From IMG/VR virus record IMGVR_UViG_3300035698_008696, positions 1 through 21,687 of that record: a stretch of 21,687 nucleotides of DNA; one strand, written 5' to 3'. Source of the DNA: a virus. The position numbers and the translations under genes were made by a program. Below, one piece after another: positions 1 through 5,741 of this stretch. The notes under the pieces were generated by a model. It saw nothing but the letters and a program-made list of their open reading frames with translations, made no database searches and was not told the origin of the DNA. The first letter of the stretch is position 1. Every line of letters begins with the position of its first letter.

Positions 1-43
1 CCGTAAGCGCCCGCCTGACCCAAACCACAAAAGGCAAAGAACA

Positions 44-130
44 ATGACCCCTTACCAAGAGGGCCAGCAAGCCCGGCGCGAAGGAATGCCCCGCTATAAT
101 CGCTGCCATAGCCCGCTTCTGGCGCGGTAG
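44..130 (+). CDS. Possible small Rmf-like ORF, probably truncated
   Basis: A 28-codon ATG ORF opens with Pro-Tyr-Gln-Glu-Gly, then Ala-Arg-Arg-Glu-Gly and Pro-Arg-Tyr-Asn. This resembles the start of the short Rmf-like (ribosome modulation factor-like) proteins common in alphaproteobacterial genomes and phages, which read roughly PYxxGxxAxxxGxPRxxNP. An AAAGG stretch lies 9 nt upstream of the ATG. The frame ends at TAG straight after the conserved-looking part. The next frame continues with Phe-Trp-Arg-Gly, reminiscent of the usual Trp-containing end, so it may be a frameshifted remnant. The 3' end overlaps the convergent ORF at 94-300. The resemblance is from memory and the ORF is very short, so chance is possible. 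Confidence 0.28.
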   Translation: MTPYQEGQQARREGMPRYNRCHSPLLAR

Positions 131-300
131 TAAACAACAGCCGAGACGATTAGCGAGAGCGCGGCCACACAACCAATAGCAAACGTCGCAACTGGCCAAA
201 GATGCCAAAAAGCCATATACGAAACAACCGCGCTAACTGTAACGATTAGCGCGGAAATCCACCGCCTCTTGCTTTCAAATTTTGACTCGTTTGCCATCAT
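94..300 (-). CDS. Small membrane protein, unknown function
   Basis: This is a 68-aa ORF starting at the Met-Met-Ala-Asn-Glu-Ser position. The frame is open further upstream to 420, but that extension runs through the divergent ORF at 323-499 and looks non-coding. An AGGA sits 6 nt before the chosen ATG. After about 14 polar, basic residues come two hydrophobic segments, about residues 15-35 and 38-58, with a short basic tail, which suggests an inner-membrane hairpin protein. It is separated from the phage lysis genes by the insertion sequence and reads divergently from 323-499. I do not recognise the family. It could be a phage accessory gene, a host gene at the prophage edge, or cargo of the mobile element. 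Confidence 0.45.
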   Translation of the reverse strand: MMANESKFESKRRWISALIVTVSAVVSYMAFWHLWPVATFAIGCVAALSLIVSAVVYYRARSGLWQRL

Positions 301-322
301 AAAATCCTGATGGTAGAATCGC

Positions 323-499
323 ATGATGATAGACCTAAAGCAAGCCATTACCGCCGGTAAATTGGACCAATTCATCGCTGAACACGAAGCCGAAACTGGC
401 GATGTGGAGGGCTGGCCCAATGTGGTGGCTATCCGTTCAATGGCCGGAACGTCGAAAGAAGCTCCGGCAGCATCGCCTCCGGACGGTTCCGGCGATTGA
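323..499 (+). CDS. Small soluble protein, antisense to the transposase 3' end
   Basis: A 58-codon ATG ORF (a second ATG follows at 326) encodes an acidic N-terminal half with the pattern Gly-Lys-Leu-Asp-Gln-Phe-Ile-Ala-Glu, then a C-terminal half with Met-Ala-Gly-Thr-Ser-Lys and a Pro/Ala/Ser/Asp-rich end. Small alphaproteobacterial hypothetical proteins with this two-part pattern are familiar to me from memory, but I know no function for them. The last 71 bp lie antisense to the C-terminal codons of the convergent transposase gene. The Shine-Dalgarno sequence is weak. It is either a real small gene whose end overlaps the mobile element or an antisense shadow. The N-terminal half lies outside the transposase and still looks protein-like, which favours a real gene. 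Confidence 0.4.
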   Translation: MMIDLKQAITAGKLDQFIAEHEAETGDVEGWPNVVAIRSMAGTSKEAPAASPPDGSGD

Positions 500-1328
500 A
501 GCGATACTCAAATTCCTTGACGTAGCGGTTCAGGTGCTTGGGGCTGACACTGGTGTGGGTGCCATTGATTGAGCATTTCAGGTGCCGCCAGAAGTTCTCA
601 ATCCCGTTGACCGAAACCGTCTCGGCAAGGCGGTAATCGTAATAGGCATATTCTTGCGCACTGTGGTTCACGCGGGCGTGGCGATAGCCTGCATCCGACA
701 GGTTGGCATAGCTGCGCAGTTCATCGGTGTGGACGTTGCCACCGATCCGCACGTTGGCGGTGACGAACGGCTCTAGCGTAGCGCGGCGCTGGTTCGGCAC
801 CACTTGCGCCACAAGGTCGCCGCCACGTTCCAGAGCGCCCACAACAACCGTCTTACCAGCTGATCCGCGCATATGCTTGCCGCGCTTCACGCCGCCCACC
901 AGAGTTTCGTCAATCTCGACGTTGGTGCCTTCGCCGCCAATCGGGGTGTCACCATCCACATCGGCCATGTGCTGGCGGATCAGCGCAGCCATGCGCCATG
1001 CAGTCTTGTAGGTCACGCCAAGCTGGCGCTGCAATTCCTTGCCCGAAACGCCGTGCCGCGTGGTGGTGAACAGGTGGATGGCATAGAACCACAGTTGCAG
1101 CGGGGTGCGTGTCTGCTGGAACGGGGTGCCCACAGTTGGGTGCAGGTGGTGACCACACCACTGGCAGGAATAGGCGCGCTCTGCCTTGATGCGGAACCAG
1201 TTCGACGGACGCTCGCACGAAGGGCAAGCAAAGCCCTGCCCAAAGCGCGTCTCAAACAGATGCGCGAGGCAGGTTTCATCGTCCGGATAGAGGCGAAAGA
1301 AAGCGGCGGAGGTGAGGCGCTTCGTCAT
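429..1328 (-). CDS. tnp: IS1595-family transposase (ISXO2-like DDE domain)
   Basis: A 299-aa full-length transposase that catalyses cut-and-join movement of its own element. An N-terminal zinc ribbon is formed by Cys35-x2-Cys38 and Cys55-x2-Cys58. A helix-turn-helix region around residues 95-115 (GVSGKELQRQLGVTYKTAW) follows. The catalytic DDE/N core shows Asp140 in the VEIDET motif, Asp202 in VHTDEL, and the third acidic/amide position in the VNGIENFWRHLK stretch at about residues 240-251. The C-terminal EFEYRFNRR segment (residues 272-280) is typical of the family. No frameshift or internal stop is seen, so the enzyme could be active. It lies directly downstream of the phage spanin genes in the same orientation, and its 3' end is overlapped antisense by the ORF at 323-499. 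Confidence 0.93.
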   Translation of the reverse strand: MTKRLTSAAFFRLYPDDETCLAHLFETRFGQGFACPSCERPSNWFRIKAERAYSCQWCGHHLHPTVGTPFQQTRTPLQLWFYAIHLFTTTRHGVSGKELQRQLGVTYKTAWRMAALIRQHMADVDGDTPIGGEGTNVEIDETLVGGVKRGKHMRGSAGKTVVVGALERGGDLVAQVVPNQRRATLEPFVTANVRIGGNVHTDELRSYANLSDAGYRHARVNHSAQEYAYYDYRLAETVSVNGIENFWRHLKCSINGTHTSVSPKHLNRYVKEFEYRFNRRNRPEAMLPELLSTFRPLNG

Positions 1329-1332
1329 ACCG

Positions 1333-1363
1333 ATTATCTAGCATAGCGGATTACGTATGTAAA
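1333..1363 (-). promoter_or_regulatory. Candidate transposase promoter
   Basis: On the minus strand, TTTACA (1358-1363) is followed after 19 nt by GATAAT (1333-1338), which lies only 4 nt before the transposase ATG at 1328. If this is used, the transcript would be essentially leaderless. The spacing is slightly long and no Shine-Dalgarno is visible, so the call is tentative. Confidence 0.3.
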
Positions 1364-1403
1364 GGGGATACACCCCCAAAGATGCGCGCCTATATCGCCG
1401 CGC

Positions 1404-1934
1404 TCACTTAGGCCAAGCCGTCGCCTGCGCTTCATACCAGGCCCGCCACGCATCATCCCGCGCTATCGCCGTGTCTGCGGCTTCTGCGGCGGTAGCGGCA
1501 ACGTCGAGAGATACCCACCCTTGGGCCGCACAAGCGGCACCAGCAGCGCCGGCGGCGGCACCGGCAGCGGCAGTTGCTCCACTTTGGCCGGGGCCACCGC
1601 TATTGGCCTCACGCGCGGCCCAGCGCAAGCGCAAGTCAGCATAGCTACGGGCAATATCATCATTGCGCTTTTGCAGATCATCAGCAGTCCCTTTCGATAT
1701 CTTGGCCTGTTCAGCCTTGGCGGTGACAATGATTATTGCCTGCGCCGCCGCCGCAAGCCGCTGCGCTTCAGTAAATGCCAGCGTATCCGCCGCCGCCTGT
1801 TCCTTAGCCCCCCGCACAAAAGCCGCCTCAACCTTGCCCGCGTGCCACCCATAAGCCGCCCATATCAGCAGCGCCGCGCCAATCCCCGGCACGATGTAAC
1901 GCCACGGCAGAGACAGGATTGTGCCGGGTATCAT
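1404..1934 (-). CDS. Rz-like inner-membrane spanin (i-spanin)
   Basis: A 176-aa protein with one N-terminal membrane anchor (about residues 12-30, rich in Gly/Ala/Ile/Trp) and then a long Ala/Lys/Glu-rich helix (about 33-108) expected to form a periplasmic coiled coil. This is the layout of Rz-type i-spanins, which join an outer-membrane lipoprotein partner to fuse the two membranes in the last step of lysis. The start is set by an ATGA overlap with the stop of the upstream membrane gene. Residues about 113-140 are a low-complexity Ala/Gly stretch, explained by the DNA also encoding the proline-rich Rz1-like protein in another frame. The call rests on topology and the embedded partner, not on sequence motifs, as is usual for spanins. 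Confidence 0.8.
   Translation of the reverse strand: MIPGTILSLPWRYIVPGIGAALLIWAAYGWHAGKVEAAFVRGAKEQAAADTLAFTEAQRLAAAAQAIIIVTAKAEQAKISKGTADDLQKRNDDIARSYADLRLRWAAREANSGGPGQSGATAAAGAAAGAAGAACAAQGWVSLDVAATAAEAADTAIARDDAWRAWYEAQATAWPK
1463..1681 (-). CDS. Rz1-like outer-membrane lipoprotein spanin (o-spanin), embedded in the Rz gene
   Basis: A 72-aa ORF lies entirely inside the i-spanin gene in another frame of the same strand. The start at 1681 (Met-Ile-Cys-Lys-Ser) is supported by an AAAGGGA Shine-Dalgarno 7 nt upstream; the longer open frame to 1729 lacks this. The N-terminus is a lipoprotein signal: basic Lys4, a hydrophobic core, then a Thr-Cys-Ala-Cys lipobox with the likely lipidated cysteine at position 19 (Cys17 is the alternative). 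The mature part is short and proline-rich, with PLPVPPP and PLPP runs, typical of Rz1 proteins. Lipoprotein signal, proline content and nested position together make this a confident o-spanin that would pair with the i-spanin across the periplasm. Confidence 0.85.
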   Translation of the reverse strand: MICKSAMMILPVAMLTCACAGPRVRPIAVAPAKVEQLPLPVPPPALLVPLVRPKGGYLSTLPLPPQKPQTRR

Positions 1935-2278
1935 TCCACAATCTCTGTCTTAGTCGTCGTCACCACCGATGAGTTGTGAGCGGGCTCATCGCGGCCATTC
2001 GCTTCAAAGCTGGCGATGCCAACCGAGCCTTTCAAATTGCGGATAGCATTGCGAAGGCCCAGCCCGATCATCACCAATATGGGCACAGAGAGCGCCATAT
2101 AAAGCGCATTGCCCAGCACCCCCAAGCGTTGCGGCTGCGTGTTTTCTAGCCATTCTCCATGTGCGATAATCCGCACAAGCCATATTCCTACGCCGGTCAA
2201 GAACAGCCCGCCGCCAAGCCATGCCACCGCATAAAGCCAAGCCCGCCAGCTCGCATCCCACCATGGCGGGCGCGTCAT
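1931..2278 (-). CDS. Two-TM membrane protein, candidate holin
   Basis: A 115-aa protein beginning Met-Thr-Arg-Pro-Pro-Trp-Trp. The start at 2278 is chosen because its ATG forms an ATGA overlap with the endolysin stop and has GGGTGG 7 nt upstream; the frame is open to 2305, but that would overlap the endolysin more. Two hydrophobic segments (about residues 12-36 and 53-78) are separated by a polar loop, followed by a polar, partly acidic C-tail ending in a Thr/Lys/Glu-rich stretch. Its place between the endolysin and the spanins fits a holin or holin-antagonist role. Holins are not recognisable by motif, and two other small membrane proteins sit in this cassette, so which one forms the hole cannot be told. 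Confidence 0.7.
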   Translation of the reverse strand: MTRPPWWDASWRAWLYAVAWLGGGLFLTGVGIWLVRIIAHGEWLENTQPQRLGVLGNALYMALSVPILVMIGLGLRNAIRNLKGSVGIASFEANGRDEPAHNSSVVTTTKTEIVE

Positions 2279-2817
2279 GTCAGCGCCACCCGATTGGCAA
2301 GCCACCCGTTCAGGAAACTCTCATTTGCGGCCCGGCCTTCTGCCAACTCGACATAGCGCGCGCCCTGCAATGCGTTCAACGCAATCAGCATCACCCGCTC
2401 ACCATCGCGCCGCCGTGCCAGAAACGCCGCCAATGCCCGCACCGTAGCAGGCCCGCACAAACCATCCATGGCTATATCGGCATAGTCCACCTGCTGCCGG
2501 TTCAAAGCGTTCAAGGCACGCTGCAAAAACCGCGTGGCAACCCTTGGCCCCATGTTTATCCCGGTGTCTATTACCTCCGCTGCAATGGCCGGCGACAAAG
2601 GCAAGATCATGTGGAAGCCCGGCCATTCTATATATTTCCGCCGGTAAATATCGCGCGGCACAGATTCCGGCATTCCTCGCATCAGGCCCGTCCACCCGTT
2701 TGCGCGCGCCACCGCCTCAGTGATGCCCCAATTCGTAGCGCCGCCCCGGTCGTCCTTGTGATCGACAAAGCCGCCTTCTTTTTTGAGTAGGCCGTCTATG
2801 ATCTGGTCAACCGTCAT
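2275..2817 (-). CDS. Endolysin: GH108 lysozyme with peptidoglycan-binding domain
   Basis: A 180-aa murein hydrolase. The N-terminal half has the glycosyl hydrolase 108 signature: Glu14 in a KKEGGF context is the expected catalytic acid, followed by DDRGGATNWGIT (about residues 22-33). The C-terminal half (about 95-180) matches the PG_binding_3-type domain that accompanies GH108, including DGLCGPAT and a helical Ala/Leu/Arg-rich end. There is no signal peptide or SAR segment, so it should need a holin to reach the cell wall. The start overlaps the upstream stop as ATGA and has GGAGG 6 nt upstream. Full length for the family, with catalytic residues present. Confidence 0.92.
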   Translation of the reverse strand: MTVDQIIDGLLKKEGGFVDHKDDRGGATNWGITEAVARANGWTGLMRGMPESVPRDIYRRKYIEWPGFHMILPLSPAIAAEVIDTGINMGPRVATRFLQRALNALNRQQVDYADIAMDGLCGPATVRALAAFLARRRDGERVMLIALNALQGARYVELAEGRAANESFLNGWLANRVALT

Positions 2818-3089
2818 CGCGCACCTCCATTTCGGCTATCCCGATACTGGTCCACCAGAAACTCCAGCTTGGCTTCAATGCCAGAAAGCCGGCTATCAAC
2901 GCTGCCCAGCTTGGCGGGCATTTCCTTGATGTTGCCCTCTACCGTCGTCAGCCGCCGATCCATCGCCCGAACATCGGCATAAAGAATGCCAGCCGAAAAT
3001 ATGGACGTGCACACCGACGTAAACACAGCAACGATCACGCCCCATTCGAGGCCGCGCAAAGAAATGCGAGATGTAGGGGCTGCGCTCAC
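2814..3089 (-). CDS. Single-TM coiled-coil protein, lysis-associated
   Basis: A 91-aa protein with one hydrophobic segment (about residues 15-38) and then a heptad-like helical tail (about 42-82) of alternating Leu/Val/Ile and charged residues. This resembles the XhlA/phage holin-accessory layout, in which a short coiled coil is held at the membrane. The start is taken as GTG at 3089, which makes a GTGA overlap with the previous stop and has GGGG 5 nt upstream; a second GTG two codons earlier (3095) is possible. It sits directly before the endolysin in the operon. A role in holin assembly or endolysin release is inferred from position and topology only. Confidence 0.7.
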   Translation of the reverse strand: MSAAPTSRISLRGLEWGVIVAVFTSVCTSIFSAGILYADVRAMDRRLTTVEGNIKEMPAKLGSVDSRLSGIEAKLEFLVDQYRDSRNGGAR

Positions 3090-3376
3090 AGCCACCCCAC
3101 CAACACCACAGCGACCGCCGCCAGCAGCGCGCCCACAACGCCGCTCAGAAGGTCCATGCGGTCATCCATGGACCAGCGCGCGCCAAACGGGTTCCAGTCG
3201 CTCCATGGCCGCCCCGGCGCGTCCCATTGCTTGCTTTTCTCCCCCGCCTCCTTTGCCCAAAAATAGACAATCGCCAGCATCGGCGGCACCACCATGACCG
3301 GCAACACCCACGCCAGCGCACAGATCGCCGCGCCCAAAAGCCCATGCTTCGCCCAATTCCTCCACGTTCCGTTCAT
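3086..3376 (-). CDS. Small membrane protein of the lysis cassette
   Basis: A 96-aa protein with a long hydrophobic N-terminal stretch (about residues 12-41, possibly a helical hairpin because of internal Pro-Val and Pro-Pro), a polar Trp/Asp/Lys-rich middle with Trp-Asn-Pro-Phe-Gly and Met-Asp-Asp-Arg-Met-Asp, and a C-terminal membrane helix (about 76-96). The start is ATG at 3376, a TGATG overlap with the tailspike stop, with AAGGGA 7 nt upstream; the ORF could begin one codon earlier at a GTG. It is the first gene after the tailspike. It could be a holin; alternatively it is a phage membrane protein of unknown role. Confidence 0.65.
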   Translation of the reverse strand: MNGTWRNWAKHGLLGAAICALAWVLPVMVVPPMLAIVYFWAKEAGEKSKQWDAPGRPWSDWNPFGARWSMDDRMDLLSGVVGALLAAVAVVLVGWL

Positions 3377-5739
3377 CACAGATTCCCTTCGCTAATCCAA
3401 TCCGTCGCCAGCACGTTGGTCGCGCCCGTCGTCACCTTCACCCAAGATTTCGCAGCCGCCAGCGTTGGCACGCTATTGATGATCCGCTTGCCGCGCGGCC
3501 ATGTCCCGCTAGTCGGGATGGCAGGCGCATAAATCGGCGCAAGCATATCGTCATACCAGCCAAGCCGCAGAACATTGTTGATCGTGTCCAAGCTTTCAAT
3601 CGCCGTGCCCCGGTAAACCATCATCTTGGCAAAATCCAAGGTCGCGCCCGCGCTGTCAGCCGGGAACATAAACAGATTATAACCATTGGTTTCCGCGTTC
3701 TGCGCGCGGCCATAGCCAATCACCCGGTTCCATCCCGCGCGCAGCCGCGCCACCCCGGAAAACAGCGTGCCATTATCCCCCTGCATCCGAAACGTCAGGT
3801 CAGTCGCCACGCTGGCCCGCACCAACATAGAGAACCCGCCGATCCCGTTGATCGGAAATGCGCCGGGGATGGCTGCAATGATTGACCTGTTGGCCCCGGT
3901 GCTGCCCGCAGAGGCCAGATAGACACAGCGCGCCACTTGCCCATGCGTTGCATCCAAAACCTTGCTGGCCGTCGCCCCAATCGTATTACCCACCTCCGGC
4001 GCATTAGGGTTCAAGCCCGCGCCAGCGTAAGCATTCGGCACTTGCGGCGTCGGCACGAGCGCTGGAATGCCGCTCATTACGCCGCCACTTTCGCCGCCCC
4101 AGTAGAAACCGCTCCACCCTTGAATGCCGCTGCCCGATCCAGTCAACACGTTGCGGCCTTCAAGATAAACCGTCGAGCTCGCATCGCAATCAAACTGGTT
4201 CTTCGAGCCGCCGCCAATCACCGCGTCGCGCACCGTGAGCTGCGCCCCGTTCCGCAAGCGAAAGCTCTCCGGCAACAAAGATTGGCCCAGCTCGCCCGAG
4301 GTGGCAGAAGCGCGCACACCGTCCAAAAGCACACCAGAGCGCGGCACCACTACACTTCGCACCGTTGCCGTATCGCCCGGAGACGTTAAAGCCCCAAGCG
4401 CTTCAAAATGCACATTGTCCAGCGTCACCGAGACAATGGGCGCATTGCCGCTGCCTTCACCATAAAGCGCCATGCCGTTAATAGTATTGGTCTGGAAGGT
4501 GCAGCCGGAAAACAACCACCCGCCCACAGGAAATACAGAATTGGACTTGCCGAAAAAGCCCACCGTGTTGTTCTGGAACCGGCATCCATACCATTGCAAA
4601 ACCGTCGTCCCGCCGCTCGTCGGCTCACTCATGCACACAAAGCCCACGCGGTTGCCGAAAGATATCAACCCATCGCATATCATTTCCTGCACATTGCGAA
4701 GCGCCACCGCCTCATCGCACCCGGTCACATACACATCTTGCAAGCGCGCATAGAGCAGCGCGGTCACACCGCCCGCCGCAATGCCCGTAACATTGGCCAA
4801 GCCCCGGCCATTAAACCGCCCGCCGCGCACCATTCTAGGCCCGGCCCGCTGGGCATCGCTCCCCATGCTCAAAATCGTCATGCTTGTGGTTGCCGCCGCC
4901 AGCTCGGCTTGCGTGTCCATATCTATGATAACGCGCCCAGTCTCATCATTCGCCATGGTCAGCGCCCCGGTCAGATAGCGCCCGGCAGGAATATGCAACA
5001 CCTGGCCCGTAGCCGCCGCCGCCGTGATCGCAGCTTGCAGCGGCGCGGTCACATTCTGTAATAACGTCCCCGCGCGCACATCGGTAATCTGCACGGTCGT
5101 CATAAAGTCAAACGCGCTCAGCCTTTCGCGCGATTTGTGAAACAAATTGCTCGCCACCCCGCCGGTGAATGGCGGCGTATAGACCACATTTTGCGCCAGC
5201 GTCGCCGCCTCCTCGGCCAGCGCAATGGCAATCGCTGCCACCACATCGGAGCTTGTCGGTCCCGGTATCGGCAAGCCATCATCATCAAAGGCCAGCAATC
5301 TATTTTCGCGGGCCGCCACAGAAGGCAGCAACATATCGCCAGTGGCCGCATCTTCCTCGCCCACCAGCACCGCACGGCTCAGATCGTCGGTCAGTTCCTG
5401 TGTTATCATCGTCAGCAGATCAAGGGCGCGCTCATGCGCCTCCGCCGGGAAAGGATCGTTAGAGGTGTAATCGGTCAATTGCGTGAGCGAGGATTGCCGG
5501 CGGATTGTCAGCCGCGCCGCCACTGGCGGCGCCACAAGCAGCGTCACCGTGCCGCCCAGCTCATTGCCAGCCCCGGCCACATTATAATCAACGCTCAGCG
5601 CTAGCGTAGAAGTCACGCCGCCAATCGTGCGCAGCAGGTTCAAATTGATATTGCTGGCAAAGGGAAACGGCACTGGAAACACCGTCGTCACGCCATCGCC
5701 AATATACGTCTGGCGGCGGTTCGTCGTCATCACAGTCAT
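3376..5739 (-). CDS. Tailspike / tail fibre with beta-helix-like centre
   Basis: A 787-aa receptor-binding protein. The start ATG at 5739 has GGGAG 7 nt upstream; the frame extends two codons further to a TTG that overlaps the previous stop. Residues about 5-125 resemble the T7 gp17-type N-terminal adaptor that attaches fibres to the tail: YIGDGVTTVFPVPFPF, then beta-strand pairs, a PPVAARLTIRRQS segment and a helix around TMITQEL. Residues about 200-560 have the Gly/Asn/Val-rich short-strand repeat pattern of pectate-lyase-like right-handed beta-helices found in tailspikes. Residues about 570-725 look like a beta-sandwich, perhaps carbohydrate-binding. The end has a Gly-Thr-Trp-Pro-Arg-Gly-Lys-Arg motif often seen at spike C-termini. 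Enzymatic activity on a polysaccharide is possible, but no catalytic residues can be assigned. Confidence 0.85.
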   Translation of the reverse strand: MTVMTTNRRQTYIGDGVTTVFPVPFPFASNINLNLLRTIGGVTSTLALSVDYNVAGAGNELGGTVTLLVAPPVAARLTIRRQSSLTQLTDYTSNDPFPAEAHERALDLLTMITQELTDDLSRAVLVGEEDAATGDMLLPSVAARENRLLAFDDDGLPIPGPTSSDVVAAIAIALAEEAATLAQNVVYTPPFTGGVASNLFHKSRERLSAFDFMTTVQITDVRAGTLLQNVTAPLQAAITAAAATGQVLHIPAGRYLTGALTMANDETGRVIIDMDTQAELAAATTSMTILSMGSDAQRAGPRMVRGGRFNGRGLANVTGIAAGGVTALLYARLQDVYVTGCDEAVALRNVQEMICDGLISFGNRVGFVCMSEPTSGGTTVLQWYGCRFQNNTVGFFGKSNSVFPVGGWLFSGCTFQTNTINGMALYGEGSGNAPIVSVTLDNVHFEALGALTSPGDTATVRSVVVPRSGVLLDGVRASATSGELGQSLLPESFRLRNGAQLTVRDAVIGGGSKNQFDCDASSTVYLEGRNVLTGSGSGIQGWSGFYWGGESGGVMSGIPALVPTPQVPNAYAGAGLNPNAPEVGNTIGATASKVLDATHGQVARCVYLASAGSTGANRSIIAAIPGAFPINGIGGFSMLVRASVATDLTFRMQGDNGTLFSGVARLRAGWNRVIGYGRAQNAETNGYNLFMFPADSAGATLDFAKMMVYRGTAIESLDTINNVLRLGWYDDMLAPIYAPAIPTSGTWPRGKRIINSVPTLAAAKSWVKVTTGATNVLATDWISEGNL

Positions 5740-5741
5740 AA

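Larger units (their letters stand above)
429..1377 (-). mobile_element. IS1595-family insertion sequence (left end unresolved)
   Basis: The right end is placed at the sequence that reads GGGGGTGTATCCCC on the minus strand (1364-1377), upstream of the transposase; a G-rich terminus is plausible for this family. I could not find a matching inverted copy to the left of the transposase stop, nor a convincing 8-bp target duplication. The left boundary given is therefore only the transposase stop. The element may extend further left and include the small ORFs at 94-499 as passengers. It separates the phage lysis cassette from the left edge of the window. Confidence 0.6.

Noticed and set aside
409-440. 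Left inverted repeat of the IS1595 element around GTGGTGGCTATCC
   Set aside because: It matches the right-end GGGGGTGTATCC only with a gap and mismatches, and it would overlap the transposase stop; not convincing.
1376-1403. Weak hairpin just after the i-spanin stop as an operon terminator
   Set aside because: The stem is only about 5 bp with a 10-nt loop and there is no clear T tract; not enough to call.
3376-5739. Diversity-generating retroelement, because the head module resembles BPP-1
   Set aside because: No reverse transcriptase, accessory gene or template/variable repeat pair is visible, and the tailspike C-terminus does not look like a C-type lectin fold.
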